64,000 nucleotides of DNA from Annona cherimola (Eukaryota > Streptophyta > Magnoliopsida > Magnoliales > Annonaceae), in NCBI GenBank assembly GCA_030490835.1, contig CM059972.1:91869137-91933136 (forward strand), given 5' to 3'. The notes beneath the pieces are model-generated. The model did not search any database. It was not told where the DNA came from and was given only the letters and a program-made list of their open reading frames with translations. Of the stretch, positions 44,782 to 55,800 are shown one piece after another. Within the stretch, counting starts at the first letter, position 1, and every line of letters starts with the position of its first letter. The translations under genes and the position numbers were made by a program.

Positions 44782-45174
44782 TAGTTTAACATACCCACTT
44801 GGGGGAGACTGCCATCTGATTTAAACTCGTGGGTGAAAACAGTTGTTCCTCATGAGGATCTTTGCAGCGTTGTAATCCTGGATAAACCTCAGGCTTCTCT
44901 CAGAAATATCCTTTAGGAGTAAGGCTGTGCCATTTGCTATGTGTTGATTTCTGATAACCTACACGTACCAGCAGCAAACCAGGAACACGTCAAAAAGCTT
45001 CTTCCCTCCAGTTTCCACAATTGTATTGAGGAGGCTATTGAGATTATAAATGCTGTGACAAACACGTCTTTCCAGCAGCTGTGGGTCCAGATGATCCTTA
45101 CTTGTGAGCATGCCCAAAATATGTAGAACGCATCTTCGGTGTCGTGTTTACAGAACAAGCATCTCTTGATTGTT

Positions 45175-45597
45175 AAAGGAATATGATTCTATCGTGATGT
45201 ATTTTAAACTAAAATACAACAGTCATTTATTTTTACAATTAGTTATATTTTTCTGATTTTTTCTTCATAAATGTGTTTATCTAAGTGTATTCAATCTATA
45301 TATAAAGTTTTACCATTTTACGATACTTTTATTTTTTTATTTTTTATTTTTAAAAAATCATTAACTTCAATGGTGCAAAATGACCTAAATGCCCTTGAAA
45401 TTGATTATTTTTATAAAAAATCAAAAAAAAATATGTAACAATATTGTCAAATAGCAAAACTTTGTATATAGATTAAATACATTTAGGAAAACATATTTAT
45501 GAAGAAAAAATCAAAAAATAAAACTAATTATAAAAATAAATGAATGTTAGATTTTAACCTAAAATACATCAAGATGTGTATAATCACACTCCTCTTT
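45175..45597. mobile_element. Fold-back MITE (AAGGAATATGATT family), copy 2
   Basis: AAGGAATATGATTCTATCGT then GATGTATTTTAAACTAAAATACAACA on the left pairs with the inverted right arm AGGAGTGTGATTATACACAT then CTTGATGTATTTTAGGTTAAAAT. The core contains CTTCATAAATGTGTTTATCTAAGTG and its inverse. It matches the element at 26,210-26,604 and borders the 5' side of LINE 3. Confidence 0.6.
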
Positions 45598-45770
45598 TAC
45601 CGTCACTGGCTTCCTATGTAAATATTATAGCCACAACGAAGTGGTAAATTGATCTATCTTTTTTTCCCCCTTTTATGTTCGCTGTTAGCTGGATTAGTTA
45701 AAAAATGAAGATGAAGAACGGTGGGAATCAAGCAAAGGAGGATTTGATGATTCATCAACCACCTAATCTC

Positions 45771-46118
45771 GAAACCTGATCCTATGCTCCCGGGCGCATA
45801 CACCTATTTTTTATTTTTATTTTAAATTTTTTTTACAATAGTGTTAATGTATATGTATTTAATATGTGTATAAATTTTTACCATTTTTGGGGTATTTTAG
45901 ATATTTATTTTTTATTTTTGAAAATCAATGGCATTTTAGGTAATTTTAAATTACTAAAATGTCACTGATTTTTAAAAATCCGAAATAAATATATAAAAAT
46001 CTCCAAAAATGATAAAAATTGATGCATACGTTAAATACACTTAGGTTAACAAGTTCATGAAAAAATTTTGAAAAAAAAAATAAAAAAATAGGTATATACG
46101 TGCATAGGATCAGGGACC
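45771..46118. mobile_element. Mutator-type fold-back MITE, 9-bp duplication CCTAATCTC
   Basis: A 348-bp element flanked by CCTAATCTC at 45,762-45,770 and 46,119-46,127. The ends are GAAACCTGATCCTATGC and, inverted, GGTCCCTGATCCTATGC. The core carries GGCATTTTAGGTAATTTTAAATTACTAAAATG, a tight hairpin, plus the common TTTTTACCATTTTTGG words. It is non-coding. Confidence 0.85.
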
Positions 46119-46127
46119 CCTAATCTC

Positions 46128-46540
46128 ACCTCAACAGATCTTTTTCTTCTTTTTTTTTACATTTATATATACGAATCATTGAACTGGTGGCTCAATTCAA
46201 CTGTCCAGTCATCCCGTAGATGCGCCTTTTTAAATGAAGCGGCCCGTTGAGCAAACATTTTCAAATGACAGAGCATGGGGTGGACAGACTCATCCATGAT
46301 AAAGCATACGTCCAATGACAACGGTGATGGTGCAGGGAGGATAAACAGACATTATTTCTTTGTTAGTCTGCGAAAAAGAAATAGAATTTGCACTTGGGGA
46401 AAGTTGGAATGGAATGGTGAACTTCCTTTGCATTAAGACCAAATTTACAACAATAAAAAGTAGCTCGTTTAGGAATACACAACATTTCACTAATGGAGTT
46501 GCACAACAAAGCCCACATGTTTGGGAAAAATGTAGTGACT
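46128..46540. other. Intergenic stretch downstream of ORC1
   Basis: No supported gene. Open frames on both strands at 46,290-46,556 lack recognisable content. Confidence 0.45.
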
Positions 46541-46546
46541 TAGAAT

Positions 46547-46818
46547 GAGGCTTCATTTAGCCAACACCCTGCCAGTTGGGGAGAGTGTTAAGAGGAAAGC
46601 AGTTTCAAATTGCTTTTTCTAAAGGTACTCTTACAAGCAATTGTCTACATTAGGATTTTGTGCACAGTACTTGCCCATTTTTAAACAGGATTTGGAAAGC
46701 GGTGGCAAAACCGTGCTTTGCGCATCAAAACCGTGCAGCCAAACAAATAAACAGTATTTTGGAGAGCAGCGGCAAAACTGTGCTTTACCTATCCAGACTG
46801 TGCAGCCAAACAAAGCCT
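46547..46818. mobile_element. Tourist-like MITE just past the ORC1 stop codon
   Basis: The right end, read inverted, is TTTAGGCTTTGTTTGGCTGC; the left end is GAATGAGGCTTCATTTAGCC. Both fit a GGCTT-GTTTGGC Tourist terminus with TTA/TAA target. Inside, GCGGTGGCAAAACCGTGCTTT and GCAGCGGCAAAACTGTGCTTT form a short tandem duplication. It begins only about 28 bp downstream of the ORC1 stop, so it probably contributes to the ORC1 3' UTR. Confidence 0.45.
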
Positions 46819-46845
46819 AAATAAAGTAATTCTTGAAGCTTCAAA

Positions 46846-49800
46846 TCACAGGTACTTGGCTAACCAGGGGAGCTCTGGACAATCCTTCAGTGCAAATGCA
46901 ACATCATCACTGCCGTTCCAGAGAATAAAATAGTCAATAGCACCGGGGTAATGAGTTTCCCACTGGTAAATTAATATTGTTGCAGCCTGTGCCACAAACT
47001 ACTCTTCAACACACTATGGGGTGTATTTGAGAAATGATAAAACTTTTAGATCAAAACTTTTTTTTGTATATAAGTTGTTGAATTGGGAGAAGATGATGTT
47101 ATACAATAAAGGTAATGATGAGGAGAAAATGATGTTTTATAATAAAGATGATGAGGAGTAAAAAGAATTAAGTTAAAATGGATAGGTTAGTTGTATGGAC
47201 AATTGTATAAAAATGATTGAAAGGCAGGGTAATTGTATAAAAAAATGTGAAAATGGTTAAAAAATAGCATAGTTGTGGAGAGTGAAAAGTTTTAGTTCGA
47301 ATTACACAACTCTTGCATTACTCAGTCTGAGCAGTTGCGAGCATGCAAACATCTTTAAGATATTTTGAGTTTCTAATCTCAGTTTTCTAAGCAGCCTAAG
47401 CCAAACACAGTAATGGGTCTGATAAAATCAAATAAATTAGTCAGCATGGTTGATGGAAGGAATGCAAAGCCTAAGCCAGACTGCCAGACTCAGTAATGGG
47501 TCTGATAAAATCAAATAAATTAGTCAGCATGGTTGATGGAAGGAATGCAAAACTGCATTCATCACATACATGATAGCTCTGTATGAAAAACCAACCTTGG
47601 AAAGTTCAATTGCAATTTCTGCATTCTATGCATCCAGCCTTCTTCACAGAGAATGATTCTGCATTCACCTAGTTTACAGCTGGAAAAGGAACCAAGACTT
47701 CAAATTAGTAATCAACATAACAAGATGAGACTGATGAACATATACTTTATAGGTGGGTCACTTCATGATGTAAGTTCCCTCTACTAATTGTTATAATATA
47801 AGCACCTGTTAAGAGCCCGCCTGACAATGAGTTCATATCATTTCTCACTTGTCACATGATCCCATCCCAGGATCTCTGCTGAAGTGCCATATATACCTCA
47901 AGAACTAGATAGTCCATATATGAGTGATAGGAAATGCCAGCAGATGTCCCGGAAGCATCAGCTACATTCCCACTCGACAGATCAGCAAATAAATAACATG
48001 AAAAATTCTTACCCAACTTTTAAAAGTGTATCCCAGCCAGGACAAGCTTCACCATTGCTTTTACAGATCCGGGAAATAGCCATTGCCAACTACAATTCGA
48101 GAAGACAAAACAGAGGGAAAAGTATAAAGCACAGAAATAGGGGGAAAAAGGCATGCACAAAGCAACAATAATGAAAAATAGATAATTAATGCATTTGCAC
48201 TAATCCACCCTCTTTCTTCTAGATACTTCCCATTCTCATTCTACTTGACAAGGTATTTAACTAGTTTCTATGGAAGCTTTGTCCAACAGGTGTATTTCTC
48301 AAGAGAGAAAGATGCGAATTTACAAACGCATATAGGCTGATATACGATTCCACAACCACCATAATTCTAAAAAGTCACTTGAAAGAACAAAAACGCATGC
48401 AAAGATTCAAAAAGAGTTGAGTTTTGAGTGACTGACCTTTTCAAAGGTGGTTTCTCCCATTCCAGTCTTGTAAAGCTCATGTACCATAGCCACTAGCATA
48501 ATCTTACTCAGTTTGGAACAACTTTTCATGACCTGTAGCAAAAAACTACTTTTAAATGTAGAATGAGAACTTTTTTCTCTTTCTCCAGTTTGCAAACAAG
48601 TAATGTGTCAAATAGTCACTAGTGCTGAAACAACAAGGTGAACATTAAATAGTCACCAGTGCTGAACAACAAGGTGAACATTTCAGTTTTAGTCTATCAT
48701 CATTAGCAGCCGACATAATGTTATAAAAGAACCTATGCTGGCACTGCTAAAGGCCCAAACCTTTTAAACTCTTCCCATTTATAAATGATTGTTTTGCATT
48801 CTGACATGTTCTAATAGGTCACAATGGCAGTTGCTATCCACACATTATTTTTCATTGCTGAGTTTGAACATCCCTCCAGAGCTATCTATAGACTGTTGAA
48901 GATAACTACTACGTACTCGAATATGAGGTGCTTGAAACATTTCCTGTATGGCTGCTTCAACCTCAGACATACCAATGATTTGTTTTCCTGAAAGGTAGCA
49001 CATTCAATCAATTAGAGACCAAAAATATAAATGTGATGCATGGACAAACATTGTAGCACAACCTTGGACACTTCAACCTTGACCAACATGGCATGCATGG
49101 ATATTCTCAATACCTGCATGTTTCATCCGAATTTCCACCTCTTGCATCAGTCGAATTCCAAGAAACACCATTAAAGGATTGCATGTCCCACAACATCCAG
49201 TGTGTGGATGGTGCTAAAGAAATGAATCAGCTTGAATGTTCTATATTTCCCTTTGTTCCTGCTTATGAGTCATTTTCATGAGGGTTTAACAGGCAAAATG
49301 TCTAACTATGCATATTTGTAGTTTAAACCCTGAAGTTTAGTTATTAGCATTTTAAACTCTATGACCTCTCGTCTTTGCATTTTAGACTTTTAACTCTTAT
49401 GGGATTAAAAATTAGCGTTAAATCCCATAAAATGTCTAGAATGCCCATGCATTTTAAACCTCCTATATTTGCATATTTACATTTTAAATCCACCCTGTCT
49501 GTCATCATCTTACGTACACTGCCAAAGCACCGAAAAAATAGAGCATGATGGTATGATGCACTGCAGGAGCCTCCATCATCTTCAATGCGAGCACAATTAT
49601 GGCCGCCCTTGCATTTTTTGTTTTTTGTTTTTTTTGGAAGAAATCCGCCCTTGCATTTTAAACTTTCTATATTTGCATATCTGCATTTTAAACCCACCTT
49701 GCCTGTCATCATCTTACATACACCACTGTAAACCCATCCCCAGCAACAACCTATAATCAGATCCGGCAGCCCAGTCCTCTTCTCCGACATCTCATCGGCA

Positions 49801-52800
49801 ATCCATCGGTGGCAGCATTCCTTCAAGGCAGCCAACACTTTCTTCCTAAAAGATGGCAGCTTGTCTTTCTTTCAGATCTAGCGGTGGAGGATGGCTATTG
49901 GCTGATCCAAGCCATAAAATCAAATTAGAACTGTGTCCACTGTCTTGATCTCCATCATCTTCGGCCATCAACGACAATAGCTTCCATCCACCAAAGCACT
50001 AGTGAATCCATCTTCAGCCTCAGATCTAATGACAGGTGTCCCCCCATTTTATGATCCAAGCCAACAATCAGTCGGCAGCGGAAAACCTTTTGAGTCCACC
50101 AACATTTTCTTTTTCTTTGCAGCTTCTATTTCTAGACCAAGTTCCATTAATGGCAGCCCTATTCTTCTTTCATCAGTCCAACGGCTTCCATCTTCCCATC
50201 CATTAAATCCCGGGCAGAGAGATAAATGGGTGCTGAATCCTAACGAGTGGGGCCGCTGCTGGTGGGTATTGCTGGATCTACTAATTCTAATACCAAAACT
50301 GGAGAAGATGGATTAGAATCTGCAGTTGGTTTGAAGCTTCCATAGTGGAGAAAGACGATGGAGGAGGATAAATCAGGGCATTCTAAACATTTTACATGAT
50401 TTAACAGTACTTCTTAACACTGTAAGGGCTAAAGGTCCAAAATGCAAAGAAACTGAACTTCATAGGGTATAAAATGCCAATAGCAAAACTTCAAGGTTTA
50501 AAATAGTACTCATAGTTAGAGGGTTTAAAATCCAAAGTACCCCCTTTGTGCTTCAGTGCTAACATATTCACCAGGTGACATCTTTTATGGAGAGTCTTAG
50601 AATGAAGAGTACACTTCACCAGTGAACACAGGTGAGGAAAAATACCCTCCGTTGTACATTATACATTAGTCAAACCAAATAAAAGCAGCAATTATGATTA
50701 TAACAATGAAGGTGATGACAGTGATGGCAAAAAGGTGATTGATGAAAATAGAAAGAAAATTTTCAAATCTGTCTATTCTAAGCGCAAGAATCTTGTAAAA
50801 GGGAAATAATCCTAGGATATTTTAGAAAGATTTTATTTTGCTATTTTTGAAAGATATTAAACAAGATTTAAAAATATTACATATTACTGAAAATTTAGTC
50901 TTAAATCGCCAAGAATGGCGTAACAGAATCCATGCAGCCGACCCCACATAGGTGGGAAATGGCTTATGATGATGATGATGATGATGATGATTTTTGAAAG
51001 ATATTAGAAGATTCCTAGGATATTTTAGAATCTGTTTAAAATAAGTATGTATCTATTTTAAGTTTACTTCCTTAAGAAGTTTACTTAAAATATACAATTT
51101 CCTTTTCTAGAAGGATTTTCCTAGAATATTTTAGTATCTGTTTAAAATAAGCATGTATCTATTTTAAGTTTACTTCCTTAAGAAGTTTACTTAAAATATA
51201 CAATTTCTTTTTCTAGAAGGATTTCATTTGCTAAGATTATGTGGTATGTTCACCTATAAATACAGCCTTTGTAAGCTCTAGAGGGGCATCAGTTTTGAGA
51301 TTTATAAAAGTGTTCTCTAGTTCTTCTTCTACTTGTTCTTGTTCTTCTCTCTTTATTCATCTGTTCTTTCTACCTTCTTTCTTCACTTCTCATCTCTAGA
51401 GGTTCCTTCCTCTTTCTTCTATTTTCTTCTCTACCCATCCTACATCAGTGATGAAAATTCAAAATAGAACTAATGCTCAGGATTGGGATAATCCTGAGAT
51501 ATTTTATCTTCATTGCAGTTTCAATCCTCTTGCATTGGGTGCATAGCTGAGAACTTAGCCATGCTAGTCAAAATAACTTAATTTCACAGTTTTGGGTCCC
51601 ATTGAATTCGTGGGAAATGCAGTAATTGTCTGACATATAGTATCAATTCAATCACATCAGCTTTTGCCATATTCATCCTAAGAACCTTCATGGAACCTTG
51701 TTCTAGCCAACGATAAGTGGAATCACATGTTCTTGTCTTTTAAAATTTTTTATTTACCTGTTGGAGAATCATGAGCAGCAGCTGATTTTATCCCCAATTG
51801 TAAAGACTGCTTAGTTTGATAATCTGCTAATTCAGCTGCACGTCTACATATTTCCAAGGCACGACGTGCATCACCAGAAATAGCTGCAACCTATTTAAAT
51901 ATCCAATATAATTAAGAAATATTGCAGAGGTAAGCAATCAACAAAAGAAATTTACTTGCATATGGGTCAATGATAGATACAACCACATCTAACTCCCTCA
52001 AAACTTAAGAAGGTTATTTGACATGCTAGGAACACCTCAAGCTAATTCCTGGAAACTGGGTTTGACTTGTAAATGGCCTGTTGCTAAAAGCCTGCTACCT
52101 AGGGGGATGCTATCCAGCCACTAAGGAAGGTTCCAAATAATCCGCTATGATTGTAATGCATAATGACATTTGAAGCACCATATATCTATATGACGGAGCG
52201 TTGTACACTGGGTATTATATCCCTTCATGTGCAGCCAAATGCAAGATTATGTAGAACTGAAAACAAACCTTCCTTGAAGCAAATTCTATAGCCTGATTCT
52301 CAAATGCATCGATGCCTTTAAGGCGGCTTGAAATGATCTCCTGCAGCTGCTGATAATTATAAGGGCCAAAGCATAGCCTTTGGATGCCCATGCGGCTTGA
52401 AATACGGGGCAATAGCTTCTCTGGAAGATCCATTGTATTTGCTATTCCTGTGATTCGGAAGCTCATATAATGAAAATGCAGTAAAATGTTAAAGAGGGTT
52501 CACTACATAAAGACGAGTCTTTAAATAATGCCTAACCTATTATAATCAATTTAGAATGAGGTTTTGTAGGCCAATCAAGAATATTATACAGAACCTGCCA
52601 TCAAAAAAGGTAGAAACTTTTGAGTTTCTCTTTTTTCAAAATAATAAATAAATAAACAGAGAAAACAAAAGAGAAGAGGAGGACGGCCAGACAACAACAG
52701 AGAAGACGTCACAGAAATGGTAAAGAGATATTCTTTGTACAAGCAGTTGCAAGCTGCAGAAATTACCGCCTGATTCCTTGTGACTAGAAGATCAAGTTCA

Positions 52801-55800
52801 TCAATTAGTAGAACACATGGCTGATTCTCATATTTTTCACCTCTATCTGCACCGAACCTTTCATTCAACAAATTTAGAGCATTTTTCCAGCCAACTCTGT
52901 GTCCACTCAATGCTTCATATATAACCTTATAACAGATAACATTATCCCAAAAAAAAAAAAAAATTACAACAGATGAGTGTTTATGTCCCAAAAATACCGA
53001 TAATAAATTGAGGAAAAAAACAATGGTACCAAAGAACATAATACAGAAAAGGTTGTTACCCTGTATAGGTTTTCTGGAGAGGCCAATTTGAGACCATTAA
53101 TCTCTACAAAGCAATAGGGTCTCAACCTTCCTGCATCAACCTCAGACCTCAGATTCTTCATCGCTGCAAGTACACTCATAGTCTGCATTTTAATGACAGC
53201 AAACATACAAGTGGGCAAATGATAATAGTTAGCAGTGTTGTAGTTTAAGGATGGGATAAGTGCAAGTGCAGACAGATCAATAATTGTGTATATAAACCAT
53301 GTAATAGAATAAAACAGAACAAGGACATTCTTCTTCTAGAGAATACCCATTTTATAGGTTTGGGAGTGTGGTTATTAACTCAAATCAGCTATTTCTACAG
53401 TCTCGGATCCAGTTCTTGGATCTGAGGTCCTAACAACAAAAATGAGTATTTGCATTTGCAAAAAAAAGAACCTCTATATTTTGCCACCCACAAATGGCAC
53501 AAGAAAGATACTTCACATTATATAAGGTATGGGAGTAAGAGGTATTCCCACCATATACTGAATGATACCCACTTGTCCAGCGGCGTGAAGAATTTATGCA
53601 TATAAAAAAAAAATCCAGACCATCAAATTTTATTATCAGACTTAAACAATGATTGAAAACATCATTAATCACACAATTTGACCATACCACAGGTGGATAT
53701 GAAGTGATTTGGAGTCAAATGATTATAAGTTCAGACTCAATACTTCTAATTGGATGGTTAAATATTCCACTTATTGCAATTCATTGTGATGCATAATCTA
53801 GGCATAATTTGGACTGAAAAAAAAATGAAATTAAAAAAGAAGAATAAGCAGAAGATGAAGTAGAAGTCTACAATAAAAGAGATATCAACCTTGCCTGTTC
53901 CAGGAACACCATGAATATAAAGGCAACGGCCTAGGCAGTTATCTTCACATACAGCACCTTTTACAAATGCAGTTATCTCATCCACTTCTCTGTAACAAAA
54001 GCACATCTTTTAGTAATAATCTATAATTAAAAACAGCAATAACCATAACCAAACAAACTAATAATAAGTACCTAGTCCGGCAAGGCAGTGATTTTGGTAA
54101 AGTGGCTGGTAGCAGGGTAGCTTTTGCTCTTTCAAGTTCATTCTTTTTACAACATCTCACATGTCCCGGAATTGCTTTTGTTCCTATCTTTTGAAGACCA
54201 AAGATTCGCCCCCTACGTGAGTTCTGTTTTACAAAAATACAGAGACAAAGCACTCTAAGCATAGCAAAGCCTCCAAATATCAAAGGAAAAATAACTATCT
54301 CCATATGCATAAGGGAGGCATGGAATCATACCGCCGCAAGTTCATGAGACTGGTTCTTGTTAGTTGAGTATCGTGTAGATGACAAACCCATCTCAGTCTC
54401 ATTTTCATATTCAGACTCTTCTTCAGTATCATATCCCGAGTCTTTAGAAGAATCCCTGCCTCCATTACTGTCTGCTTGTCTATCATTCTGGCATGAGTGA
54501 AACCAACAAAAGATTTAAGCTTTTTGCTTCAATAGAATTGGCCAAGAAGAAATATTGCTGAAATGAACTCTCATGAGAACTTCATAAAATCCATGCACTG
54601 ATGTGCATAAGGTATGAATTTAACTTGGCCCTTGTCTCCCACTCTTAAGAGCTTGACTCATGGAATTTAGTGATATTAGCTTTGGCCATCTTTTCAAACT
54701 TCAACTAGAGATGGCCCATGAACATCACACACTAAAGTCATACAGCTTTCCAGCTAATTTCAAATAGGTTCAAAACTGCAACTGGATAAGCAAAGAGACC
54801 ATGGTGTCAGTCTTCTAGATTCCTTTTGATTTATTGCTAATTTGACTGTGCAATAGTTCATCATATAGTACTATTTAGACCGGAAAAATGTTCGAGTTGT
54901 GGTGCAAATACCCTTCACTCATTGAAATGTTTTAGTTGGTACACAATGGAAGACCCACACAGCAATTGCATCCTACCAAAAGGTGCCAGCATTTTGATCA
55001 TCGTCATAGCTCGAAAAGACATCAGATTTCCATGGAACAGGTTTATCATTAAAGGAGACTAGTGCAGTTAATTTCCATTTCCAGAGCTGTACTAGAAAAG
55101 CAGACATTCACCCATTTAGTGGCAACTCCAATTGGGCATATCTGAACCTAAGACAAACTCTAAATTAAGTATAGCATTAAGATGCAACAAAATCTGAACT
55201 TAAAATCTGAGTTCATAAAACAATCACTATTCATCAATGAATTCAATCAGCAATTTGAAAGGAATGACTATCTGAAGAAACCTACCTCTTCTTTGTCAAT
55301 ATCTGCTAGACGTTTAAAACTGTGCCACTTGACATCATACTCGTATTCACATAAAAACACATCATCTCCCTCATTGCTTGCTCTAGAATATTCTTTTGGA
55401 TGCATTACAAAGCAATGCCTTAGGATAGATTCCATCTGCAGCAAATTCAAATGGCTCTAATTAAACGTAAAAATACAGAAATAATGGACTGTCTGCAATG
55501 AACAGCAATAGTTCTAGTTAAAAACATAAATACAAATGACAGATACTACCAAACTGAAATAGTTTTGGTTAAATATCATAATTCCAAAGAATTAACATTG
55601 CGCCCCAAAACATCTGATGGATTCTTTTGCATATACTTTTGTTGTTGTGGAGACGACTATGAAGAACACAATTTAGATAATAATGCATTATGATTCAATT
55701 ACTTTTAGGTATATTTTATTGGAAATTTTGGATATTTAACTGGTCATTTTTGTTTGAGGGTTTTTAATTAGATGAAGATGCATTAGAGTTTGCTTCCACA

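Larger units (their letters stand above)
43424..45170 (-). pseudogene. LINE 3 remnant: zf-RVT and RNase H, 5'-truncated, interrupted twice
   Basis: Reading the minus strand, CLFCKHDTEDAFYIFWACSQ is a zf-RVT zinc-binding segment (about 45,170-44,937). The sequence then reaches WQSPPSGYVKL (near 44,800), is cut by a MITE, resumes as VLVKLNVDAGMRS (44,366-44,331), is cut by a second MITE, and resumes as SNEGSCGAGAVLRNSEGDLLAVKGWKW and ICESDSLILINML (43,960-43,684), with HVSRTGNAAA-like FTQVSRTGNAAA after a frameshift. RNase H acidic positions (VDA, ESDS) are visible. A poly-T at 43,424-43,440 fits the LINE tail. Several stops and shifts show it is old. Confidence 0.8.
50760..51448. mobile_element. 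LTR-like sequence (solo LTR candidate) in ORC1 intron 11
   Basis: AGGATATTTTAGAA / TTTTCTAGAAGGATTT motifs, then TATAAATACAG (51,256), then a C/T-rich leader up to about 51,448 (TCTTCTTCTACTTGTTCTTG...CATCCTACA) imitate the U3-R-U5 layout of a plant Copia LTR. No partner LTR, primer-binding site or gag/pol sequence lies beside it. The boundaries are approximate. Confidence 0.4.

Noticed and set aside
49359..49838. 159-aa minus-strand open frame with repeated Cys/Lys-rich segments
   Set aside because: It lies wholly inside an ORC1 intron and a Mutator-like element. The repetition follows a DNA repeat (CTGTCATCATCTTAC) and no domain is recognisable.
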